Origin: Vibrio maritimus
GTDB lineage: Bacteria; Pseudomonadota; Gammaproteobacteria; Enterobacterales; Vibrionaceae
Assembly (NCBI RefSeq): GCF_021441885.1
Contig: NZ_CP090439.1
Coordinates: 434,001-498,000 of the forward strand
Length of the DNA: 64,000 nt
Direction: 5' to 3'
The notes beneath the pieces were generated by a model. The model was given only the letters and a program-made list of their open reading frames with translations. It searched no databases and was not told where the DNA came from. A program made the position numbers and the translations under genes. Shown piece after piece: positions 1-8,154 of this stretch. Every line of letters starts with the position of its first letter. Positions within the stretch are counted from its first letter, which is position 1.

Positions 1-884
1 TTGTAGAAGCATCCTGCTGCCGTTTCTGCTGCGGCTCTATCTAGGTCAGCGTAATCTTCAAATACGATATTGGCATTTTTCCCGCCGGCTTCCGCCCACA
101 CTCGTTTCAGGTTAGTTTCACCCGATGCGATCATCAGATGGCCCGCAACACGTGTCGAACCGGTAAACGCAATGCAGTCTACCCCTTCATGACGAGCGAG
201 CGCTTCACCCGCTTCATGGCCAAAGCCCGTAATCACTTGGAATACGCCAGCAGGGATCCCTGCTTCATTGGCGAGTTTGCCGAGGAAAATGGCCGTCAAC
301 GAAGACTTTTCAGACGGTTTAAGGATAACGCTGTTCCCTGCAGCCAATGCCGGACCTAGCTTCCAGCAACCAATCCACAATGGGAAGTTCCAAGGAACCA
401 CAGCTGCAACCACACCAATGGCTTGGTGAGACACGAACGCGTGCACGTCTTTCTCGGTTGGAGCGACTTCGCCGTACACTTTATCGATAGCCTCTGCATA
501 CCAACGGATGGACTTAGCAGCGCCTGGAATGTCTGTTGAGACACTATGAGAAATAGGTTTACCCGTATCAAGGGTTTCAAGTAGTGCTAACGCTTCGACG
601 TTCTCGTCGATGAGGTCAGCAAACTTGGTCAGGATAGATTTTCTGTGTGCTGGAGAGCTTTGGCTCCATTCGCCCTTTTTAAAGGCTCTTTTCGCGTATT
701 CAACGGCAAGATCGACGTCGGCAGATTTACAGCGAGCGATGTTCGCGATGATCTCATCCGTGGCAGGGTTGACCACTTCAAGTGTCGTTTCATCGACAGC
801 GTTAGTGTATTCGCCGTTAAGAAAAGCGCGCTGTTCAATTACCTGCGCCTCTCGTTGTTCAATCCATTGTTGTTGCGTTTTCAT
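1..884 (-). CDS. puuC: Gamma-glutamyl-gamma-aminobutyraldehyde dehydrogenase, partial (C-terminus beyond window)
   Basis: NAD(P)-dependent aldehyde dehydrogenase that would oxidise gamma-glutamyl-aminobutyraldehyde in the glutamylated putrescine pathway. The 294 visible residues give the N-terminal part of the fold, including the nucleotide-binding stretches VVPWNFPLWIGCWKLGPALA and FTGSTRVAG. The catalytic Cys lies beyond the left edge. The ATG at 882-884 follows AAGGAG at good spacing. It sits 26 nt after puuR and in the same direction as puuR and puuD, so it is probably the third gene of that operon. The PuuC assignment rests mostly on this context; the sequence alone says aldehyde dehydrogenase. 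Confidence 0.85.
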   Translation of the reverse strand, partial: MKTQQQWIEQREAQVIEQRAFLNGEYTNAVDETTLEVVNPATDEIIANIARCKSADVDLAVEYAKRAFKKGEWSQSSPAHRKSILTKFADLIDENVEALALLETLDTGKPISHSVSTDIPGAAKSIRWYAEAIDKVYGEVAPTEKDVHAFVSHQAIGVVAAVVPWNFPLWIGCWKLGPALAAGNSVILKPSEKSSLTAIFLGKLANEAGIPAGVFQVITGFGHEAGEALARHEGVDCIAFTGSTRVAGHLMIASGETNLKRVWAEAGGKNANIVFEDYADLDRAAAETAAGCFY

Positions 885-910
885 ACGCTCTCCTTGGTTA
901 CCTCAAGGCG

Positions 911-1468
911 CTAGAATGCTTTTGGTGTATGAGCACTTATCATTCTACAAGCCTTATCGGAGTAATTAGTAAATTTGTGTGGGATGGTCGTGTCGATTAC
1001 ATAGGATTCGCCTTCTTTGATTAGATAGGTTTCACCGTTGTACTCTAGTTCGACTTCACCGCTCAATACGGTGCCGACTTCCTCTCCGTCATGCTTAATA
1101 TTGGACGCTCCTGTTGTGCTTTTTGGAGCGTATTCCTCTATCAAAAATCCAATTTCTTGCTTGTTGCTACCGTTGTTAACAAGTTTCATCGATACCGTTT
1201 CACTACCGATTTCAATCAAGTCTTCCGGCTTAATCACAACCTTCACTTCTTTGTTTTCTTGCTGCTCCAGAGTAAAAAACTCTGAAAGTGACAAGGAAAA
1301 AACGTTCACTATTTTTTGCAGAGAACTCACCGAAGGACTCACTTTGGCATTTTCAATGGATGAGATAGCACTATGTGTAATGCCAGCTCGCTCTGCCAGT
1401 TCTCGTTGTGAAAGTCCGCGCTCTTTTCTTAGTTGAGCAATATTTTTACCAATCTGGTGGTTGTCCAT
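911..1468 (-). CDS. puuR: PuuR-type transcriptional repressor (Xre HTH plus cupin)
   Basis: A 185-residue regulator. Residues 1-60 form a Cro/CI helix-turn-helix (RKERGLSQRELAERAGITHS). Residues about 110-180 form a cupin, with GEEVGTVLSGEVELEYNG and IDTTIPHKFTNYSD. This is the usual PuuR architecture: the cupin senses a pathway ligand, putrescine in E. coli, and relieves repression of the puu genes. The frame is open further upstream, but the ATG giving MDNHQIGKN begins the HTH family and is preceded by a GAGG. The gene lies 16 nt downstream of puuD and 26 nt upstream of puuC. It probably acts on the divergent puuD/puuA promoter region. Confidence 0.9.
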   Translation of the reverse strand: MDNHQIGKNIAQLRKERGLSQRELAERAGITHSAISSIENAKVSPSVSSLQKIVNVFSLSLSEFFTLEQQENKEVKVVIKPEDLIEIGSETVSMKLVNNGSNKQEIGFLIEEYAPKSTTGASNIKHDGEEVGTVLSGEVELEYNGETYLIKEGESYVIDTTIPHKFTNYSDKACRMISAHTPKAF

Positions 1469-1484
1469 GCATTCAGCCTCTAAA

Positions 1485-2231
1485 TTACTGGGAAGCTGAC
1501 ATAATAAATTCTTTAAACAAAATTTGTGAGAAATGATTGTTTTTTGCTTCCCATTCTGGGTGCCACTGCACGCCAACAAAGTATTTTTGCCCCGGTAAGC
1601 TAAATGCTTCAATAAGACCATCCGGTGCTTTTGCTTCCACTTTTAGTACTGAACCGAGCTGTTTAACCCCTTGGTTATGAAGGGTATTGACTTCAAACTT
1701 GCTGGTATCTTCCCATTTGGCATTCACCAGCCACTCTTTAAATACACCGTCACCTTCAACGAATACTGGGTGAGCTGGTGCGTATTTCTCAGTAAAGTCT
1801 TTCGACTCATTTTCACGGTGATCTTGATATCCTGATTCATGTACCGCCGGATCTAAGCTACCACCCAATGCCACGTTCATTTCTTGGAAGCCGCGACAAA
1901 TACCCAGACATGGAATGTTCATATCAATCGCACGGCGAATCAGCTGAATGGATAGCTCATCACGCGCTTCATCTTTCTTCTTCTCTTCATGACTGCCGTT
2001 ATAACGGTGTGGTGCTACATTAGAGTGACTTCCCGGAAACAGAAGCCCGTCACAAACAGCCAGTACTCTGTCTAACTCATCCGCTTCTATAGCCGATGGC
2101 AAGATGATTGGTGTACCACCGAAATCTTTTACCGCTTGTAAGTAGAACTCATTCAATGCCTGTATTTGATAGCCAGCGAGCTCTTTCTTACAGCTTACGA
2201 GTCCTATTATTGGTTTTCTTATCTCAGACAT
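1485..2231 (-). CDS. puuD: Gamma-glutamyl-GABA hydrolase (class I glutamine amidotransferase-like)
   Basis: A 248-residue peptidase C26 protein that would split gamma-glutamyl-GABA into glutamate and GABA in the cytoplasm, the last step of the Puu pathway. The nucleophile is Cys112 in LGICRGFQE, and the His224-x-Glu226 pair lies in VQWHPEW, so the triad is complete. A TTG 30 nt upstream is in frame, but the ATG at 2229-2231 (MSEIRKPIIG) matches the family start and has GAG at suitable spacing. It is the first gene of the leftward puuD-puuR-puuC set and divergent from puuA. Confidence 0.92.
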   Translation of the reverse strand: MSEIRKPIIGLVSCKKELAGYQIQALNEFYLQAVKDFGGTPIILPSAIEADELDRVLAVCDGLLFPGSHSNVAPHRYNGSHEEKKKDEARDELSIQLIRRAIDMNIPCLGICRGFQEMNVALGGSLDPAVHESGYQDHRENESKDFTEKYAPAHPVFVEGDGVFKEWLVNAKWEDTSKFEVNTLHNQGVKQLGSVLKVEAKAPDGLIEAFSLPGQKYFVGVQWHPEWEAKNNHFSQILFKEFIMSASQ

Positions 2232-2578
2232 TGTCACACTCACGTTCGATTTATTTAACAAAAACCGTACAACCCACGTACATAATTATCAACACTGGTG
2301 TTCAAAATAGATGCCAAATCGTGATTTCGATCTCTATTTTGGTCAAAAAAAGCACTTATTTCGCTCGATATATTGAGCAAAAGCCGATCAACTGTTACAA
2401 ATTAGTTAACGTTTAACACGGTTTAAATAATCGCCAAATTAAACAAAATACAATTAAAACAATAATTTAAACTTATAATTCAGCCAAAAACCCTCATTTG
2501 CTAATGGTTATTGTGTTCAATTTGTTAAACACTAACAACGTTAGCGTCAGTCAGACAGGGTAACTAGGAGTAGTTAAG
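2232..2578. promoter_or_regulatory. Divergent puuD / puuA promoter region
   Basis: 347 bases without a gene, very AT-rich, between the divergent starts of puuD and puuA. Two dyads stand out: AACACTGGTGTT near 2292-2303 and the near-perfect GCTCGATATATTGAGC at 2363-2378. Either could be a binding site for the PuuR-like repressor encoded next door, but I cannot match them to a known Vibrio PuuR motif, so the operator role is inference. The right end carries an AGGAG upstream of the puuA ATG. Confidence 0.5.
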
Positions 2579-3925
2579 ATGGATACCTATTTACAGGAAG
2601 TTAAAAATTTTCGACAAAACTGGCCAGAGATTAAGTATGTAGACGTCATATTTACCGATCTTAACGCCACGCCTCGCGGCAAACGCATCCCAGTAGACGC
2701 TCTTGAGAAGCTCGCTAAAGGTGTCGCCCTCCCTCTCTCTACTATTACTCTAGATACCAAAGGCGCTGTTGTTGAATCGGCTGGATTGGGTGAAGACCTC
2801 GGTGAACCAGATAACCTTTGTTTCCCTGTTTCTGGAACACTGCTACCGACGGCCAAAGAAGGGACGGGGCAGGTATTGCTTTCCATGATGGAAGATGACG
2901 GCAAAACGCCACATCGTCTATTTATCCGCAATATTGTTGAACGTATGGTGGAAACCCTACACGCTAGAAATCAGTTCCCTGTCGTTGCGCTCGAGCTTGA
3001 ATTCTATCTTATCGACAAAGAGCGCGGTGAGAATGGTGAACTGCAAACCGCCATTAACCCAACTAAGAATAAAAGAGAACGTGACACCGAGGTTTATGAT
3101 GTCGATGGCCTCGATGACTATGCCGACTTCTTATCAGAACTGAACGCCGCAGCCGCCGACCAAGGTTTAAACACAGCAGGTGCACTTGCTGAATCCGCGC
3201 CAGGTCAGTTCGAAATCAACTTCAATCACTCCAAAGACGTACTGCGTGTTTGCGATGAAATCGTCTTCTCAAAACGCCTAATCAAACAGATCGCGCACAA
3301 GCATGGTTTTGACGCCACCTTTATGGCGAAACCTTTCCTCGAAGAAGCAGGAAACGGTCAGCACATGCACATCAGCCTCATCAACGAGCAAGGCGAAAAC
3401 CTATTTACTAATAATGAGGATGACTCAGCAAGTCCATTGTTCTTCCAAACAATGGCAGCGATGTTATCCCAAATTCCGGACGCGATGGCACTTCTCTGCC
3501 CGAACGTGAACTCTTACCGTCGATTTGTACCAGGTGCTTATGTACCAACACGTGCCGATTGGGGTGAGAACCACCGAGGAGTAGCGCTGCGCGTACCGAT
3601 TAGCGATGGTAAAAACCGTCGTATTGAACACCGCATCGCTGGTGCGGATGTTAACCCTTACATTCTCGCTGCAGTAGTACTATCCGCAGTATTAGCGAGT
3701 GATAACTATACCCAAGAACAGTGTCCACCAACCCTAAGTGAAAATGCCATCGACCTGCCAACACGCATGTCCGATGCCCTGACTCAACTCGATAACAGTG
3801 AGTTAGGCACGTATTTCTCCCAGGACTTTATTGATATGTATCTCGCTTGCAAACGAAGTGAACTGGCAGAATTTGAGCGCATTATTACGCCGCTTGAAAT
3901 CGACTGGATGCTTCACTCTGCATAA
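2579..3925 (+). CDS. puuA: Gamma-glutamylputrescine synthetase (glutamine synthetase family)
   Basis: A 448-residue glutamine-synthetase fold enzyme. It would join glutamate to putrescine using ATP, the entry step of polyamine use. Visible GS features include the Glu-rich metal site in VALELEFYL, APGQFEINF, NGQHMHISL, the ATP/glutamate-binding stretch SYRRFVPGAY, and RIEHRIAGADVNPY. The ATG at 2579 has AGGAG about 10 nt upstream. The length is slightly under that of E. coli PuuA. A transporter gene follows after 16 nt, so the two are co-transcribed. Its place opposite puuD/puuR/puuC decides PuuA over other GS-like ligases. Confidence 0.92.
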   Translation: MDTYLQEVKNFRQNWPEIKYVDVIFTDLNATPRGKRIPVDALEKLAKGVALPLSTITLDTKGAVVESAGLGEDLGEPDNLCFPVSGTLLPTAKEGTGQVLLSMMEDDGKTPHRLFIRNIVERMVETLHARNQFPVVALELEFYLIDKERGENGELQTAINPTKNKRERDTEVYDVDGLDDYADFLSELNAAAADQGLNTAGALAESAPGQFEINFNHSKDVLRVCDEIVFSKRLIKQIAHKHGFDATFMAKPFLEEAGNGQHMHISLINEQGENLFTNNEDDSASPLFFQTMAAMLSQIPDAMALLCPNVNSYRRFVPGAYVPTRADWGENHRGVALRVPISDGKNRRIEHRIAGADVNPYILAAVVLSAVLASDNYTQEQCPPTLSENAIDLPTRMSDALTQLDNSELGTYFSQDFIDMYLACKRSELAEFERIITPLEIDWMLHSA

Positions 3926-3941
3926 CGAAAGGAATTAGTTT

Positions 3942-5417
3942 ATGACTACGCAGACAAAGGCGCTGGAGGCGCCGCTCAAAATAAGCAGTAAACATTTGGC
4001 GGTCAGCCTGACTATTGTCTTCCTGTTTATTACCTTTACTTCAATTGGATTGAACCATGTCGAAGGTGAAAGCTATGGTTGGCTCGCACTGCTGCCAACA
4101 TCACTCGTTCTTGTGTTCGCACTCACCACTCACCGAACTGTTGAAGCGCTATTCAGCGGTACCATTGCTGGGGTGCTGCTGCTTGACCCAACAAGCGCGG
4201 TTGAGCAAATCGTTGGCATCTCGATGGATGTTATGATGAACGAGACCATCGCTTGGATCATCTTGGTGTGTGGCCTAATGGGCGGTCTAATCGCAATCCT
4301 TGAAAAAGGCGGTAGTATCTTAAGTTTCAGTGACATGCTGGTAAACAAGGTTAAGAGCCGTAATCAGTCGCTGCTTATGACCTTCTTCTTGGGTATCCTG
4401 ATCTTTATCGATGATTACCTTAATGCGATTGCGATCTCATCGTCAATGAAGAAGATCACTGATGGCTATAAGGTGTCACGTGAAAAGCTCGCGTATCTCG
4501 TAGACTCAACAGCGGCTCCGATTTGTATCCTAGTTCCTATCTCTACTTGGGCTATCTTTTTCAGCTCCCTTCTAGAAGCCAATGAAGTAGCAGAACCAGG
4601 TCAAGGTATTGCGGCGTACATCCAAGCTATCCCTTACATGGCTTACGGCTGGGTCACGCTTGGTATTGTATTCCTAGTCGCAATTGGCAAAATGCCGGAC
4701 CTCGGTGCGATGAAAAAAGCTGAAGAGCGTGCACGTAATGGTCAAGTGAAGCCAGATGGTGCTGTAGACATCGATTTTGGTTCAGACATCAAAGCGCACT
4801 CGAATCCAACAATGGGGCTTATCAACTTCCTATTGCCTATGGTCGTGCTAGTCGGTGCATCTTGGTACTTTGGTATCGACCTACTTGCAGGTGTATTTGT
4901 GGCTATCATCTTCACCATCTGTTTCTACGGCTTCCAAAAGCTAGTAACGATGAATGAGCTATTTGATGCGGTTTATGACGGCATCAAGGTAATGTTGCTT
5001 CCTTTGGCGACGGTTATTGGCGGCTTTATGCTAAAAAGCGTCAACGACTCACTAGGTCTAACGCAATACGTTATCGAGACGGTCAGCCCTTATCTATCTG
5101 CTCAGTACTTCCCTGCTCTGATCTTCTTGGTTACAGGTGGTCTAGTATTCGCATCAGCATCTTCATGGGGTACGTTTGCGGTTGCAATGCCAATCATCCT
5201 ACCACTGGCAGAGCAAATTGGTGTGCCGCTACATCTTACGATTGCAGCAATGCTTTCAGCATCAGCAGCAGGTAGCCACTCATGCTTCTTTAGTGATTCA
5301 ACAGTACTTTCAGCTCAGGGCTCTGGTTGTACGTCAATGCAACACGCAACGACGCAGTTCCCATATGCGCTTATCGGTATTGTTGCTACAACCCTATTCT
5401 TCATTGTGGTTGCTTAA
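3942..5417 (+). CDS. NhaC-family (Na+/H+ antiporter superfamily) transporter linked to the puu genes
   Basis: A 491-residue inner-membrane protein with about 11-12 hydrophobic segments, starting near residues 18-37. Conserved intramembrane stretches include LGILIFIDDYLNAIAISSSM, VDSTAAPICILVPISTWAIF and SSWGTFAVAMPIILPLA, typical of the NhaC / ion-transporter superfamily. The family covers sodium/proton antiport and amino-acid or amine exchange. Its position 16 nt behind puuA, with no PuuP-type permease in view, suggests import of putrescine or a related amine, but that substrate is inference. A strong terminator follows at 5446-5478. Confidence 0.8.
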   Translation: MTTQTKALEAPLKISSKHLAVSLTIVFLFITFTSIGLNHVEGESYGWLALLPTSLVLVFALTTHRTVEALFSGTIAGVLLLDPTSAVEQIVGISMDVMMNETIAWIILVCGLMGGLIAILEKGGSILSFSDMLVNKVKSRNQSLLMTFFLGILIFIDDYLNAIAISSSMKKITDGYKVSREKLAYLVDSTAAPICILVPISTWAIFFSSLLEANEVAEPGQGIAAYIQAIPYMAYGWVTLGIVFLVAIGKMPDLGAMKKAEERARNGQVKPDGAVDIDFGSDIKAHSNPTMGLINFLLPMVVLVGASWYFGIDLLAGVFVAIIFTICFYGFQKLVTMNELFDAVYDGIKVMLLPLATVIGGFMLKSVNDSLGLTQYVIETVSPYLSAQYFPALIFLVTGGLVFASASSWGTFAVAMPIILPLAEQIGVPLHLTIAAMLSASAAGSHSCFFSDSTVLSAQGSGCTSMQHATTQFPYALIGIVATTLFFIVVA

Positions 5418-5445
5418 CACTCGTTAACAAGTTCAATGAGAATCC

Positions 5446-5478
5446 AAAAGGGATGCCACTCAGCAGGCATCCCTTTTT
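5446..5478 (+). terminator. Rho-independent terminator of puuA-nhaC operon
   Basis: The perfect stem AAAGGGATGCC / GGCATCCCTTT has an 8-nt loop and ends in a run of T. It lies 28 nt after the transporter stop codon. Confidence 0.9.
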
Positions 5479-5742
5479 ATATCTGTTTTTCATCACTATC
5501 ACTCAGAATCTAACCCACTGTTTTGTAGTCTTTTTCTCACCTAAATCGCCACCCTTTGTAAATTAATGTAAATGAGAGGTGTACTCATTTAACTTTTGAT
5601 CCACATCAATACCCACATCTGTAAAACCATATTAATTAGTAGTTAATTCATACAATATGAAGTGAATTTAACCATCCCAAATCCAGCTTTGGGACTATAT
5701 TTAACGGAAATTCTTAGCGTTGGTCGCAAATCGGAGGCGTAT
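5479..5742. other. Intergenic region upstream of katG
   Basis: Together with the terminator before it, this forms a gene-free stretch of 325 bases. It holds an FNR-type palindrome at 5596-5609 and a GGAGG ribosome-binding site at 5733-5737. The frame of katG stays open back to 5662 but shows no family homology there. I see nothing else. Confidence 0.6.
5596..5609. promoter_or_regulatory. FNR-type binding site upstream of katG
   Basis: The sequence TTGATCCACATCAA is an exact fit to the FNR consensus TTGAT-N4-ATCAA. It lies about 134 nt upstream of the katG start. FNR is the oxygen-sensing regulator of gamma-proteobacteria. A site at this place could repress katG without oxygen or position an anaerobic promoter; the direction of control cannot be read from sequence. 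Confidence 0.6.
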
Positions 5743-7932
5743 ATGCAAAGTGATAAAAATGCACCGCAAGGCAAATGTCCTGTTATGCATGGTGGTAATA
5801 CTCGTGTTGGTGGTCGTGGTACTCAAAATTTAGATTGGTGGCCAAACCAACTAAACATCAAGATCCTTCATCAAAACGATCGCAAGGGTAACCCTTACCA
5901 TGAGAGCTTCAACTACAAGGAAGCCTTCAAACAGCTAGACCTCAAACAAGTTAAACAAGACATTGAGCATGTGCTGACTGATTCTAAGGATTGGTGGCCA
6001 GCCGACTACGGTCACTATGGTCCATTTATGATTCGTATGGCTTGGCACGCAGCTGGCACCTATCGTACTGCCGATGGTCGCGGGGGCGGTAACTCTGGTA
6101 ACCAGCGCTTTGCACCGTTAAACAGCTGGCCAGACAATGGCAACCTCGACAAAGCCCGACGCCTACTTTGGCCAGTGAAGAAAAAATACGGGCAAAGCCT
6201 CTCTTGGGCCGATTTGTTTATTCTTACTGGTAACGTTTCTATCGAATCCATGGGCCTAAAAACCTTTGGTTTTGGTGGCGGTCGTGAAGATATTTGGGAA
6301 CCAGAAGAAGACGTCTATTGGGGAATGGAAAGCGAATGGCTAGGTGACAAGCGTTACTCTTTTGACCGGGAGCTAGAAAGCCCACTTGCTGCAGTACAAA
6401 TGGGTCTTATCTATGTAAACCCAGAGGGTCCTAACGGCGATCCAAGCGTACTTGCATCAGGTCGCGACATTCGTGAAACCTTCGCCCGTATGGGGATGAA
6501 TGACGAAGAAACCGTAGCTCTGGTCGCTGGCGGTCATACTTTTGGTAAAACACACGGTGCGGGTGACCCTGAGCTAATGGGTCCAGAGCCGGAAGCGGCT
6601 CCTATCGAAGAGATGGGCTTTGGTTGGCGCAATGGTTTTGGTAGCGGTAAAGGCGACGATACGACCACCAGCGGCATCGAAGGTGCATGGACACCAAACC
6701 CTATCCAATGGGATAACGGCTACTTCGACATGCTATTTGGCTACGATTGGGACTTGGTGAAGAGTCCAGCAGGTGCATGGCAATGGGTACCTGTCGGTGT
6801 TCCTGAGGAGCATATGGCTCCAAAAGCACACGATCCTTCTCAACGTGTCACGACCATCATGACAACCGCTGATATGGCGATGCGCATGGATCCGATCTAC
6901 GGAGAGATCTCTAAACACTTCCACCAAAACCCAGATGAGTTTGCTGATGCCTTTGCACGCGCTTGGTTTAAGCTGACTCACCGCGACATGGGTCCAAAAG
7001 CGCGCTACCTAGGTGAGGAAGTTCCTACTGAAGATCTGATCTGGCAAGATCCAGTTCCAGCAGCCACATCTGAACCTATCAGCGCTGAAGACGCAGTGAC
7101 GCTAAAGGCGCATATCTTGGCTTCTGGATTGAGTGTTTCTGAGCTGGTTTATACCGCGTGGTCTTCTGCTTCTACCTTCCGTGGCTCTGACTATCGTGGT
7201 GGTGCAAATGGTGCACGTATCCGCCTTGCTCCGCAACGCAACTGGGATGTAAACCAGCCAGAGCAACTCGGTCGTGTATTGGATGTCTATGAGCGTATTC
7301 AAGCTGAGTTTGATAAGCCAGTGTCAATTGCTGACCTGATCGTTCTTGGCGGTAACGCGGCTATCGAAAAGGCTGCGAAAGACGCAGGTGTATCCGTAGA
7401 CGTCCCATTTGCAGCAGGCCGTACCGATGCGCTTGAATCTCAGACTGACGCTGAATCATTTGCTGTACTTGAGCCACTTGTTGATGGCTTTAGAAACTAC
7501 AGCCAGAAAGCATTTAGTGTGTCTGAAGAAGAGCTACTGCTAGATAAAGCTCAACTACTAACGCTTACTGCACCAGAAATGACTGTGTTGATCGGTGGCC
7601 TGCGCGTACTAGGCGCAAACTACGGTGATAGCGACTTTGGTGTTCTAACTGACCGTAAGGGCCAGCTCACGAACGACTTCTTCGTTAATTTGACGGATAT
7701 GGGCACTGAATGGCGTCCGACCAACGATGACGCGACTGAGTTTGGAGGCTTTGACCGTGCGTCTGGCTGCCAGAAATGGAAGGCGAAGCGTGCTGATCTT
7801 ATGTTTGGCTCTAACTCACAGCTTCGCGCACTGGCTGAAGTCTATGCGTGTGATGATGCCAATGAGAAGTTTGTTTGTGACTTTGTCTCTGCGTGGGTCA
7901 AGGTGATGAATGCGGATAGGTTTGATGTTTAA
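5743..7932 (+). CDS. katG: Bifunctional catalase-peroxidase KatG
   Basis: A 729-residue haem enzyme that removes hydrogen peroxide as catalase and peroxidase. The distal site Arg98-Trp101-His102 (IRMAWHAAGTYR), the cross-linking partners Tyr224 (LIYVNPEGPNG) and Met250 (FARMGMND), and the proximal haem ligand His265 (GGHTFGKTHG) are all present. The Trp-Tyr-Met adduct needed for catalase activity can therefore form. The second, non-catalytic peroxidase-like domain fills residues about 430-729, so the protein is full length. No signal peptide is seen with the start at 5743, which has GGAGG 5 nt upstream; an earlier in-frame start at 5662 adds residues with no family match. Confidence 0.97.
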   Translation: MQSDKNAPQGKCPVMHGGNTRVGGRGTQNLDWWPNQLNIKILHQNDRKGNPYHESFNYKEAFKQLDLKQVKQDIEHVLTDSKDWWPADYGHYGPFMIRMAWHAAGTYRTADGRGGGNSGNQRFAPLNSWPDNGNLDKARRLLWPVKKKYGQSLSWADLFILTGNVSIESMGLKTFGFGGGREDIWEPEEDVYWGMESEWLGDKRYSFDRELESPLAAVQMGLIYVNPEGPNGDPSVLASGRDIRETFARMGMNDEETVALVAGGHTFGKTHGAGDPELMGPEPEAAPIEEMGFGWRNGFGSGKGDDTTTSGIEGAWTPNPIQWDNGYFDMLFGYDWDLVKSPAGAWQWVPVGVPEEHMAPKAHDPSQRVTTIMTTADMAMRMDPIYGEISKHFHQNPDEFADAFARAWFKLTHRDMGPKARYLGEEVPTEDLIWQDPVPAATSEPISAEDAVTLKAHILASGLSVSELVYTAWSSASTFRGSDYRGGANGARIRLAPQRNWDVNQPEQLGRVLDVYERIQAEFDKPVSIADLIVLGGNAAIEKAAKDAGVSVDVPFAAGRTDALESQTDAESFAVLEPLVDGFRNYSQKAFSVSEEELLLDKAQLLTLTAPEMTVLIGGLRVLGANYGDSDFGVLTDRKGQLTNDFFVNLTDMGTEWRPTNDDATEFGGFDRASGCQKWKAKRADLMFGSNSQLRALAEVYACDDANEKFVCDFVSAWVKVMNADRFDV

Positions 7933-8154
7933 AGGGTAATTGGGGGAGATGGGCGTTTGTTGTTAGTCTCGCGCATTTACCCCTCCCAGCCTCCCCTAAC
8001 TTGGGGAGGAGCATAGAGCTCACGACACGCGTCGCTAACAAACAACAGGCGATGCTGCGCTAGCCGCTAGCCTTCAGTTCTCCCCCTAAATAGGGGGGAG
8101 AACTAAAGGGGGTAAAGTGCGCTGAACTATCAACCAGTGATTGGCAAAAAAACC
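7933..8154. other. Gene-free spacer between convergent katG and MFS gene
   Basis: 222 bases, most of it occupied by the GC-rich palindromic repeat at 7979-8117. The hairpins of that repeat may also end transcription from both sides. No separate classical terminator is seen. Confidence 0.5.
7979..8117. repeat. GC-rich palindromic interspersed repeat, copy A
   Basis: An element of about 139 bp bounded by inverted C-rich/G-rich ends (CCCCTCCCAGCCTCCCC on the left, a run ending AGGGGGT on the right). Each end forms its own hairpin: CCTCCCC..GGGGAGG, and TTCTCCCCC..GGGGGGAGAA. The centre is unrelated to copy B (34778-34912), but the ends match it closely. This is the build of a small non-autonomous (MITE- or REP-like) repeat. 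No coding sequence is inside. Confidence 0.75.

Noticed and set aside
610..1436. Rightward open frames opposite puuC and puuR (for example 610-969 and 1038-1436)
   Set aside because: They lie antisense to clear genes, have no family similarity, and no ribosome-binding sites; they are shadows.
2363..2378. Firm PuuR operator call at the GCTC..GAGC dyad
   Set aside because: I cannot match it to an established PuuR motif, so it is only mentioned as a candidate in the intergenic entry.
7979..8117. CRISPR array or IS end
   Set aside because: Only two unlinked copies exist, there is no spacer-repeat pattern and no transposase gene, so it is listed as an interspersed repeat.
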